Positions 25,560 through 32,638 of a DNA stretch of 64,000 bases are shown in pieces. How positions within the stretch are numbered: the first letter of the stretch is position 1; every line of letters begins with the position of its first letter. This DNA comes from Nonomuraea endophytica (GTDB taxonomy: Bacteria; Actinomycetota; Actinomycetes; Streptosporangiales; Streptosporangiaceae), in assembly GCF_014203235.1 (NCBI RefSeq), contig NZ_JACHIN010000003.1, forward strand, positions 488,154 through 552,153. The letters run 5' to 3'. The position numbers were made by a program, and so were the translations under genes. The notes beneath the pieces were generated by a model, which was not told where the DNA came from, did not search any database, and saw nothing but the letters and a program-made list of their open reading frames with translations.

Positions 25560-25982
25560 GTGGAAGAACTGGCTGCCGTCCTTGGGTCCGTGGGGCCGAG
25601 GCTGCGCGCGCTCCGGGGCGAGCACGGCGTGACGCTGAGCGAGCTGAGCACGACGACCGGGATCTCGCTCAGCACGCTGTCGCGCCTGGAGTCCGGGCAG
25701 CGCAAACCCACCCTGGAGCTCCTGCTGCCGCTCGCGCAGGCGTACCGGGTGCCGCTGGATGAGCTGGCCGGCGCGCCGGAGACCGGGGACCCGCGCATCC
25801 ACCTGCGGCCCTTCAACCGCTACGGCCGGACCTTCGTCCCGCTGACCCGGCAGATGGGCGGCGGGCTGCAGGCGTACAGGATGATCATCCTGCGGGAGGA
25901 GGACATGAGCGAGCAGCCCGCGCACGAGGGCTACGAGTGGCTCTACGTGCTGGCCGGGCGGGTGCGGCTGCCGCTGCAGTGA
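25560..25982 (+). CDS. XRE-family regulator with truncated cupin domain
   Basis: The 140-residue protein has an XRE helix-turn-helix at residues about 15-68 (LRALRGEHGVTLSELSTTTG... and LSRLESGQRKPTLELL). The first strands of a cupin domain follow, ending abruptly at YEWLYVLAGRVRLPLQ. Full-length members of this family run to about 190 residues and continue the cupin barrel; the expected continuation is not visible downstream. It may be a truncated but DNA-binding repressor. GTG start by length to the HTH; likely controls the divergent reductase. Confidence 0.75.
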   Translation: MEELAAVLGSVGPRLRALRGEHGVTLSELSTTTGISLSTLSRLESGQRKPTLELLLPLAQAYRVPLDELAGAPETGDPRIHLRPFNRYGRTFVPLTRQMGGGLQAYRMIILREEDMSEQPAHEGYEWLYVLAGRVRLPLQ

Positions 25983-26050
25983 GGCTCATGTTCGCGGACA
26001 TATCGTGAAGCCTGATGGGTAGTCCTTCGTTACCCCCGACGCGACGGCGG

Positions 26051-26764
26051 ATGACGATGACATCAGAACGAGTTGCCCTGGTCTCCCTGGGCAGTGAAGT
26101 GGTGCGGTGCGGTCTCTGCGCGATGCTGCGGGATCTCGACACCGTGGACGACGTGGTCGGCAGCTCCTGTGTCGACCAGAGCATGGGCATCCTGCACTCC
26201 GGCCGCCCCACCCTCCTGGTACTGAGCGACACCCCGGAGCCGCAGCGGGCGGAGAAGCTCGCGCGGACCGCCAGCGATCTCGGCGTACGCGTGCTGCTGG
26301 TCCTGCGCACCGCCAGCGACAGGACGCTGGCCCAGGTCGCGCCCATCCCCGCCGACGGCTACCTCCTGGAGAACGTGCTCACCCGCGAGTCGCTCTCCAG
26401 CGCGCTGAGCGACCTGGAAAGCGGGCTCGTGCCGATGCCCGGCGCGGTGGTGCGCAAGCTGATGGCCCAGGTCGGGCCCGACCCCCGGAACCGCCAGCCG
26501 GCCCCGGCACGGCGCGATGAGACGACGGACGGGCCTTTGAGCTGCCGCGAGATGGAAGCGCTTGCACTCTTGGTCGAGGGGCTGAGCAACAAGCAGATCG
26601 CGCGCCGGCTCGGCATCTCCGAGCACGGCGCCAAGCGGCACGTCGCCAACATCCTGGCCAAGCTCAGCGTCCCGAACAGGACGCTGGCCGCGGCGGTGGC
26701 GATCAGTCGCGGGCTGGTTCGCGATCCGGGGGATCCGGGGGACGCACGCCGCCCGCGAGGGTGA
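26051..26764 (+). CDS. Orphan LuxR-type response regulator with atypical receiver
   Basis: The 237-residue protein has a C-terminal LuxR HTH ([28 protein letters not shown], in part) and an N-terminal receiver-like fold. The usual N-terminal acidic pair is replaced (ALVSLGSEV), although an Asp in LVLSDTPEP may sit at the phosphorylation position. No kinase gene is adjacent. The start could also be the ATG at 26057. Its last 62 bases overlap the convergent ADC synthase gene, placing it at the border of the NRPS cluster, where it might act as a pathway regulator. Confidence 0.82.
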   Translation: MTMTSERVALVSLGSEVVRCGLCAMLRDLDTVDDVVGSSCVDQSMGILHSGRPTLLVLSDTPEPQRAEKLARTASDLGVRVLLVLRTASDRTLAQVAPIPADGYLLENVLTRESLSSALSDLESGLVPMPGAVVRKLMAQVGPDPRNRQPAPARRDETTDGPLSCREMEALALLVEGLSNKQIARRLGISEHGAKRHVANILAKLSVPNRTLAAAVAISRGLVRDPGDPGDARRPRG

Positions 26765-28790
26765 CCTCCGGCCGCCGGGACAGCCCGCGCAGCGGGGCAC
26801 GAGCCTTGAGCAGCATCTCCTCGTACTCCGCCGCCGGGTCCGAGTCCAGCACGATCGCGCCGCCAGCCCCCACTGACAGCCGGCCGTCGCGGGCCACGGC
26901 GGTGCGGATCACGATGTTGAGGTCGGCGCCGCCGCCCAGGCCGAAGAAGCCGATGGCGCCGGAGTACACACCCCTGGCCCGGCCCTCCAGCCGGTCGATG
27001 ATCTCCATCGTGCGCAGCTTCGGCGCGCCCGTCATCGAGCCGCCGGGGAAGCAGGCGCGGGCCGCCGCCACCGCGCCGACCCCGTCGTTCAGGTGGCCGC
27101 GCACGGTCGAGACGAGCTGGTGCACGGTCTCGTAGGACTCCACCGCCATGAAGCGCGGCACGGACACGGAGCCGACGTCGCTGATGCGGCCCAGGTCGTT
27201 GCGGAGCAGGTCCACGATCATGAGGTTCTCCGCCCTGGTCTTGTCGGAGGTGGCGAGCTCCTCACGCAGGGCGGTGTCGGCGCGCGGCTCGGGCGAGCGC
27301 GGGGCGGTGCCCTTGATCGGCTTGGACTCGGCGACGCCGTCCCTGCCGACCTTGAGGAACCGCTCCGGCGACGAGCACAGCACGTGGGTGTCGCCCAGGC
27401 GCAGGTACGCGGCGTAGGGGGCCGGGTTGAGCCGCCGCTGGGCCAGGTAGAGCTCGAACGGGGAGCCGTCGAAGGGGATCTCGGCGGTGTTGGTCAGGCA
27501 GATCTCGTAGCTCTCGCCGGCCCGCAGCAGCCGCAGGCACTCCTCGATGTCGGCGACATAGCGGGCACGATCTCTGACCATCCACGGCTCAGGATCGAAC
27601 CCGGCTGCCGGGTCCGGTGCGTCAGGTGGCGGGGCCGGGTCGGGTTCGGTGGTTCGGCAGGTCGCGGCGGTTTCCGCCACCCAGGCCCGTGCCGCCGACC
27701 GGCTCGCGGCGCGGCCGTCGGTCAGCGCCAGCACCCAGGACTGCCCGCGCTCATGGTCGAAGGCGACGAGCCGGGTCGCCGACATCCAGACCGCGTCGGG
27801 CAAGGGGGAGACGTGCGCGGCCGGAGCGCCGCAGTCACGCTTGAGCTCATACCCGAAGTATCCGACGTAGCCGCCGTTCAGATCGAAGGGCAGCTCATCC
27901 GGTACGGCCCGAGCCGCCACCCGATCGGCCAGCACGTCGAAGACCGAGGCGAAGACCGCTGACTCCGAGCCCCCCGAACTGACCACCACGCTGCCCGAGC
28001 CCGGCTGGCAGGACAGCACCTCGCCGTGCGGCCCGCCCGCGTCCCCCAGGAACGAGAACCGGGCCAGCCCGGGCTCGGCCCGGCTGCTGTCCAGCCAGAA
28101 CGCGTGCGGCTCGGCCCCGAACACCTCCCCGAAGACCCGCCCGGCGTCAGGCACGCCGTCCACCCGCTCCACCTCCAGCGACCAGGCGGGCGCGGGGGTG
28201 AGGGTGACGGCGCGGCCGTACGCCAGATCGCGGAAGTTGCGCATCAGCGCGGGACCGTGCTCGGTGGAGATCGACTCCGGATGGAACTGCACCCCCCACC
28301 ACGGCATCTCGCGGTGCCGCAGCCCCATCACCACCGAGTCGGCGCTCCACGCGGTGATCTCCAGGTCGGCGGGCGGCGGTGTCGCCACGCACAGCGAGTG
28401 GTAGCGCACCGCGGCGAAGCCCTGCGGCAGCCCGCTGAACAGGTCGCGGCCGCAGTGCCTGATCTCCTCCACGTACCCGTGGATTGGGATGGGCGCCGGG
28501 ACCACGTCGGCGCCCGACATCCACGCCAGCGCCTGGTGGCCGAGGCAGACGCCCAGCACGGGCAGGCCGGAGCGCCGGATCACTTCCAGCGTGACGCCGA
28601 CGTCGCGCTCCATCTGCGGGCGTCCGGGGCCGGGGGAGACGATGAGCGCGTCGAAGTGGCCGAGGTCCAGGCCGTCCCAGCGCGGGTCGTCGTTGGTCAG
28701 CACGACCGGCTCCACGCCGTAGGCCTGGGCGGCGAGCTGGAACAGGTTGTAGGTGTAGGAGTCGTGGTTGTCCACGATCAGGGTGCGCAC
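26703..28790 (-). CDS. pabAB: 4-amino-4-deoxychorismate synthase, fused PabA-PabB
   Basis: The 695-residue bifunctional enzyme makes aminodeoxychorismate from chorismate and glutamine. N-terminal glutamine amidotransferase: oxyanion SPGPGRP, nucleophile in GVCLGHQ (about residue 81) and FHPES. C-terminal chorismate-binding domain: PIKGTAPR with Lys493, [31 protein letters not shown] and AEYEEMLLK. The PIKGT lysine marks PabB; anthranilate synthases have PIAGT. The GATase-first order also fits actinomycete PabAB. GTG start overlaps the ADC-lyase-like gene by 13 bases. Its place in the cluster suggests supply of p-aminobenzoate as NRPS starter rather than for folate. Confidence 0.9.
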   Translation of the reverse strand: MRTLIVDNHDSYTYNLFQLAAQAYGVEPVVLTNDDPRWDGLDLGHFDALIVSPGPGRPQMERDVGVTLEVIRRSGLPVLGVCLGHQALAWMSGADVVPAPIPIHGYVEEIRHCGRDLFSGLPQGFAAVRYHSLCVATPPPADLEITAWSADSVVMGLRHREMPWWGVQFHPESISTEHGPALMRNFRDLAYGRAVTLTPAPAWSLEVERVDGVPDAGRVFGEVFGAEPHAFWLDSSRAEPGLARFSFLGDAGGPHGEVLSCQPGSGSVVVSSGGSESAVFASVFDVLADRVAARAVPDELPFDLNGGYVGYFGYELKRDCGAPAAHVSPLPDAVWMSATRLVAFDHERGQSWVLALTDGRAASRSAARAWVAETAATCRTTEPDPAPPPDAPDPAAGFDPEPWMVRDRARYVADIEECLRLLRAGESYEICLTNTAEIPFDGSPFELYLAQRRLNPAPYAAYLRLGDTHVLCSSPERFLKVGRDGVAESKPIKGTAPRSPEPRADTALREELATSDKTRAENLMIVDLLRNDLGRISDVGSVSVPRFMAVESYETVHQLVSTVRGHLNDGVGAVAAARACFPGGSMTGAPKLRTMEIIDRLEGRARGVYSGAIGFFGLGGGADLNIVIRTAVARDGRLSVGAGGAIVLDSDPAAEYEEMLLKARAPLRGLSRRPEVTLAGGVRPPDPPDREPARD

Positions 28791-29617
28791 GGCTGCTCCC
28801 GGGCGGGCAGGACGGGCAGCACCGCGCGGTGGCTGACGGCCTGCCGCCACTCCGCCGCCCGCGCCGAGGTCCGGGCCGCCGCCCTGGTACGGCCGGCCGC
28901 GTCGACCCAGGCCCGGACCGGACGCAGCCCGTGCAGGGCGTTGACGCTCCAGGTCTCCAGCTCCATCAGCTCGGCCACGCTCACCCGCTCGCGCCTGACC
29001 GGGCAGCGCCAGCAGGCGGCCAGCCGTTCGAGATGGATCCTGGTCACCGACGGCAGGACCGGCAGCGCCCGATCGGGCACGCAGAGCGTGCCGCCGCGCC
29101 ACCACACCAGCGCGCTGTGAGCGCTCTCCAGCGCGGTGCCGTGACGGTCGTAGAGCAGCGCGTCGTCGGCGCCCCGCGCCCTGGCCCGGTCGCGCAGCTC
29201 CGCCAGCACCCGCAGGTCGGGGCCCTTGACGGTGGGACGGCGGCGCGGGTCGGCGGCCGGCGGGACCCAGAGGGTGACCTCGGCGTCGCCCGGCTCGGGG
29301 GCGGGCCTGGGCCAGAGCGCCAGCCGGGGACCGGCCCCCGCGTAAGCCTCGACCCGGGGAAACCAGCGGCCGTGGCCGGGCAGCGAGCGGCGTACCGCGT
29401 CGAGGAAGTCGTGGACGGCGGCGGCCCGCAGGCCGGGCACCAGCTCCGTGCTGGCGCGCACGAAACGCTCCTCGTGCAGGGGCAGGTCGCGCACCCGCTC
29501 GTCGGCGACCAGCCACGAGTCCACCACAGCGGGCTCGCCGGGCGGCCGGTCGGCGGCGGACACCAGGCCGGAGTCCGGATCCCACGCCAGGCGTTCGTCC
29601 GCGCGGACGGTCAGCAT
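28778..29617 (-). CDS. pabC: Aminotransferase class IV, ADC lyase-like
   Basis: The 279-residue fold-type IV PLP protein has the Schiff-base lysine probably Lys131 (PTVKGPDL) and the LLYDRHGTALESAHSALVWW block typical of the class. ADC lyase converts aminodeoxychorismate to p-aminobenzoate and pyruvate. Sandwiched between ADC synthase (13-base overlap) and a benzoate-CoA-ligase-like gene, that role is the simplest. Branched-chain or D-amino-acid aminotransferase activity, also found in the fold, is less likely. Confidence 0.82.
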   Translation of the reverse strand: MLTVRADERLAWDPDSGLVSAADRPPGEPAVVDSWLVADERVRDLPLHEERFVRASTELVPGLRAAAVHDFLDAVRRSLPGHGRWFPRVEAYAGAGPRLALWPRPAPEPGDAEVTLWVPPAADPRRRPTVKGPDLRVLAELRDRARARGADDALLYDRHGTALESAHSALVWWRGGTLCVPDRALPVLPSVTRIHLERLAACWRCPVRRERVSVAELMELETWSVNALHGLRPVRAWVDAAGRTRAAARTSARAAEWRQAVSHRAVLPVLPAREQPCAP

Positions 29618-29621
29618 GCCA

Positions 29622-31148
29622 TCACCACTTTCCCTCGCGCACCGCGAAACGGCGCAGTTTGCCGGTCGGGGTGCGCGGCAGCGCGGGGCGTACCTCCACG
29701 CTGCGCGGCACCTTGTACGGGGCCAGCCGGCGGCGGGCCAGCCCGATCAGCTCGTCTTCCAGGCCGGTGGCGCCCGAGCCGTGCTCGACGCCGAGCACGA
29801 CGTAGGCGCGCAGCCGTCCGGCGCCGCGCTCGTCGCGCACGACCGCCACGGCCACCTCGGCTACCGCGGGATGCTCGGCCAGGACGCGTTCGATCTCGGT
29901 GGGGGAGACGGTGATGCCGCCGACCATCTCCATGTCGTCGGCCCGGCCGCAGTGCTTGAGCGCGCCGCCGTCCACGTACTCGGCCAGGTCGCCGGTGCGC
30001 AGCCAGCCGCCGCGCAGGGCTCGGGCCGTCTGCTCCGGCCGCCCCAGGTACTCGATCATGACCGCGTCGCCGCGCACCCAGATCTCGCCCTGGCCGAGCG
30101 TGACCAGCGCGCCGTTCTTGTCGCGCAGCGCCACCTCGTAGCCCGGCAGCGGGTGGCCGATGGTGCCCGGCTCGTCGCTCCAGGCGGTGTTGGAGCAGAA
30201 CGCGTGCCCGGCCTCGGTCGAGCCGAGCTGGTCGAGGACCGGGGCGCCGAGCAGGTCACGGGCCCGTTCGCCCACCTGGGCGGGCAGGGGTTCGCCGGCG
30301 GAGACGGCCAGCCGTACCGTGGAGAAGGGGTCGGGCGGGCAGTCGGCGAGCAGGTTGGCGTAGGCGGTCGGCACGCCGTACAGGAGCGTGACGCGGTGGC
30401 GGGCGATGGCCTCGGCGAGGTCGCCCGGCGCGGCCCGGTGCGGCAGCAGCACCGCCGACGAACCCGAGAACAACGGGAAGACCAGCGCGTTGCCGAGACC
30501 GTAGGCGAAGAACATCTTCGAGATCGACAGCGTCACGTCGTCGCGGGTCACCCCGGTCACGCCGGTGCCCGCCGCGCGCATGTAGCCGGCGAGGTCGGCG
30601 TGGCGGTGCAGCGCCGCCTTGGGCGTGCCGGTCGTGCCCGAGGTGTACTGCGCGTAGAGCGGCGTCCGGCCGCTGACACTCCGCACCGGCCCGGCGGGCG
30701 CGCCCGCCGCCAGCGTCACCAGCCTCTCATCAGCCAGTACCGCACCGCCGCCGAACCGCCCCACGAGGTCGTCGCCGCAGACCACGAGCCGGGCCCGGCA
30801 GTCGGCGGCCATGAAGGCGTGGTCGTCGGCGGTCAGGTCGGGGTTGACCGGCACCGCCACCGCGCCCAGCCGGGCCGCGCCCAGGAAGGCGCTCACCCAG
30901 GCGATGCCGTCGCCCAGGGCGATCAGCACCCGGTCGCCGGGCCGTACACCGTGACCGGCCAGGACGGAGGCGGCGCCGGCGGCCAGCGTGTGCACCTCGC
31001 CGTGCGTGTAGGAACGGCCGGGCGCGTGGAAGGCGGGCAGATCCCACCATCCTTCGCGCCGGGCCAGGGCGGCCAGGTAGGTGGCGCAGTTGCCGGTCGG
31101 TTCTGTGGCTCTTGGAGCGGAACGTCGCCGGGGCAGGACCTCACGCAT
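29622..31148 (-). CDS. Benzoate-CoA-ligase-like acyl-AMP synthetase
   Basis: The 508-residue ANL-superfamily ligase has the P-loop (YTSGTTGTPKAALHRH), A5 (QLGSTEAGH), A8 hinge (LAEYVDGGALKHCGRADDM) and the C-terminal catalytic Lys (PRTPTGKLRRF). Sequence flavour is benzoate-CoA ligase/BadA-like rather than EntE-like. It could form p-aminobenzoyl-AMP and then the CoA thioester, which would be the expected form of substrate for the PaaA-like oxygenase in the same operon. Four bases separate it from the ADC-lyase-like gene. Confidence 0.85.
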   Translation of the reverse strand: MREVLPRRRSAPRATEPTGNCATYLAALARREGWWDLPAFHAPGRSYTHGEVHTLAAGAASVLAGHGVRPGDRVLIALGDGIAWVSAFLGAARLGAVAVPVNPDLTADDHAFMAADCRARLVVCGDDLVGRFGGGAVLADERLVTLAAGAPAGPVRSVSGRTPLYAQYTSGTTGTPKAALHRHADLAGYMRAAGTGVTGVTRDDVTLSISKMFFAYGLGNALVFPLFSGSSAVLLPHRAAPGDLAEAIARHRVTLLYGVPTAYANLLADCPPDPFSTVRLAVSAGEPLPAQVGERARDLLGAPVLDQLGSTEAGHAFCSNTAWSDEPGTIGHPLPGYEVALRDKNGALVTLGQGEIWVRGDAVMIEYLGRPEQTARALRGGWLRTGDLAEYVDGGALKHCGRADDMEMVGGITVSPTEIERVLAEHPAVAEVAVAVVRDERGAGRLRAYVVLGVEHGSGATGLEDELIGLARRRLAPYKVPRSVEVRPALPRTPTGKLRRFAVREGKW

Positions 31149-31701
31149 GGCATGTCCTCGGGAGGGTGAGAGGGGCGATCACGAAAGCGCCGTCCACAGG
31201 CCCGACCGGCCACCAGCCCCGCGCGACCAACCCGGTCAGTGTCGTGTCGTCGAGCCGGTCGGCCCGGACAGTGGGCGTCGCGTCGTCGTGCTCGTCGGCC
31301 AGGGCCGCGGCGACCAGGGTGCCGAGGAGCCAGAGGATGGCGCCGGACTGGGCGAGGGCGTCGCCGTCGCCGGGCTCGGCGGGTTCGAGGCGTGGGGTGG
31401 CCACCAGCATCGCCACGTGTTCGGCCAGCTCCAGCCGGGTCTCGCGGCCCGCCGCCACCAGGCGTGTCCTGGCGCGGGCCCGGCGGCCCTCCAGCGCGGC
31501 CAGCCAGCCGGGTTCCACCCGGTCGAGCAGCGCGGAGGGCACCTGGCCGACCCGCCGCACCGGCAGGCCGTCCACTTCGTCCGGCACCCGGCCCGGCGCC
31601 ACGGACAGGCCGTCGAGCAGGGCGAGCACGTCGTCGCCTCCCGGCCCGAGCACCGCGGGCAGGTCGGGGGGCGGGGCGTTCAGCTCGTAGTAGCGTTCCA
31701 C
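31141..31701 (-). CDS. Unrecognised protein of the aryl-starter operon (186 aa)
   Basis: I do not recognise this protein. The GTG start at 31701 (VERYYELNAPPPDL) is chosen because it lies just inside the end of the oxygenase gene (22-base overlap); the stop overlaps the ligase start by eight bases, so it is tightly coupled on both sides. It is soluble, Leu/Ala/Arg-rich, with one hydrophobic stretch near the C-terminus (GAILWLLGTLVAAALA) and no signal or Cys motif. A partner subunit or small accessory protein for the oxygenase or ligase is possible. Confidence 0.65.
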   Translation of the reverse strand: MERYYELNAPPPDLPAVLGPGGDDVLALLDGLSVAPGRVPDEVDGLPVRRVGQVPSALLDRVEPGWLAALEGRRARARTRLVAAGRETRLELAEHVAMLVATPRLEPAEPGDGDALAQSGAILWLLGTLVAAALADEHDDATPTVRADRLDDTTLTGLVARGWWPVGPVDGAFVIAPLTLPRTCHA

Positions 31702-32396
31702 CGCGTCCCCACCTCCGGATAGTCCAGGCCGAGCTCGTCGCACAGCAGCACCCGGGTCCGCCGCACGAACTCGGCCCGCGACTCGTCGTTGCTCAGCCGC
31801 TTGATGCCCCAGCGCCGGAAGATCTCGTTGTTCCTGGAGTCGCTGCGGCCGAAGAAGGGCAGCGTCATCCGGATGAGGTGATGGGCCGAGGACCGCACCT
31901 CGTCACGCCGGGTGGGATCGGCGGCCAGCCGCGCGGCGGTCCTGGCGCCGAAGGAGACGTGGAAACGCTCCTCCCGCATCAGCGACCGGCACAACATGCG
32001 CAGCGGCACGTACGAGCATTCGCACAGGTCTTCCATCAGCACGACCTCGGCCAGATCCACGATCGCCTTGGTCATCACATATCCGGTCCACGAGGTCACC
32101 TGATAGTCGAAGACGGAAAGCGGCGGCCTGTCCTGGTCGTCTTCGAGGCCGAGCTGCGCGGCGAGTTTGTTGAACTTCAAATGATGTCCGTATTCCTCCA
32201 TCGCCATTCTGCAGGCCAGCCATTTCTCGTGCGGAGTGGGGGCGAGCGAAATGGAGGGCTCGTCGAACACCGCAGCGCCGGCCGCCTCGTTGCGCACGTG
32301 GCTGTTGATGATCTTGCCGAGCGCGGTGACGTACTCCGCGCCGAACGCGTGCGCCGCGGCGGCGTCGTGGACGTCGTCAATCAGCATCTGGGGCAT
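31680..32396 (-). CDS. PaaA-like ferritin-fold diiron oxygenase
   Basis: The 238-residue protein carries two ExxH iron-binding motifs, E68-Y-G-H71 and E143-R-F-H146, plus Glu37 at the expected position. The blocks CECSYVP, EERFHVSFG, FFGRSDSRNN and KRLSNDESRAEFV align by eye with PaaA, the catalytic subunit of phenylacetyl-CoA epoxidase. PaaB, C, D and E partners are not present in the window. It may hydroxylate or epoxidise an aryl-CoA, or oxidise the aryl amine as AurF does. Start at 32396 by homology; 32387 is possible. It is first in the minus-strand operon, downstream of the iron box. Confidence 0.82.
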   Translation of the reverse strand: MPQMLIDDVHDAAAAHAFGAEYVTALGKIINSHVRNEAAGAAVFDEPSISLAPTPHEKWLACRMAMEEYGHHLKFNKLAAQLGLEDDQDRPPLSVFDYQVTSWTGYVMTKAIVDLAEVVLMEDLCECSYVPLRMLCRSLMREERFHVSFGARTAARLAADPTRRDEVRSSAHHLIRMTLPFFGRSDSRNNEIFRRWGIKRLSNDESRAEFVRRTRVLLCDELGLDYPEVGTRWNATTS

Positions 32397-32537
32397 ATCG
32401 ACGGAAGCTAAGTGCGGTTCGAGGGAGGGGCAAGTGCCCGGATGGGCACCTCGAAAGAGGGGGTGGTGACTTTTGGAGGCGCACCGAAAGGGCACGTTAT
32501 TTCTTTCGCCGCAGAACACGCGCTTCCGGCCGGGTAG

Positions 32538-32556
32538 TTAGGTAAGGCTAAATTAA
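32538..32556. promoter_or_regulatory. DtxR/IdeR iron box
   Basis: TTAGGTAAGGCTAAATTAA matches 16 of 19 positions of the DtxR/IdeR consensus TTAGGTTAGGCTAACCTAA. It lies in the only sizeable divergent gap of the cluster, between the oxygenase operon and NRPS1. Iron-loaded DmdR/IdeR would be expected to repress both arms when iron is sufficient, as for other siderophore clusters. Confidence 0.8.
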
Positions 32557-32574
32557 TGACTGAACGGCTAGTCA
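32557..32574. promoter_or_regulatory. Short inverted repeat next to iron box
   Basis: TGACT (32557-32561) and AGTCA (32570-32574) form an inverted repeat separated by eight bases, immediately after the iron box. It could be a second regulator site or part of the NRPS1 leader. AGTCAGTGAGTG continues with further direct-repeat character. Confidence 0.3.
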
Positions 32575-32638
32575 GTGAGTGCCCAAAGAAAGTTTCGAAT
32601 TTGTCGTGCGCTTACGCCGCGTGCCAGCGTTGTTGACT

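Noticed and set aside
26703..28790. Anthranilate synthase (TrpEG/PhzE)
   Set aside because: The PIKGT lysine and the amidotransferase-first domain order fit ADC synthase; TrpE/PhzE have PIAGT and the opposite fusion order in PhzE.
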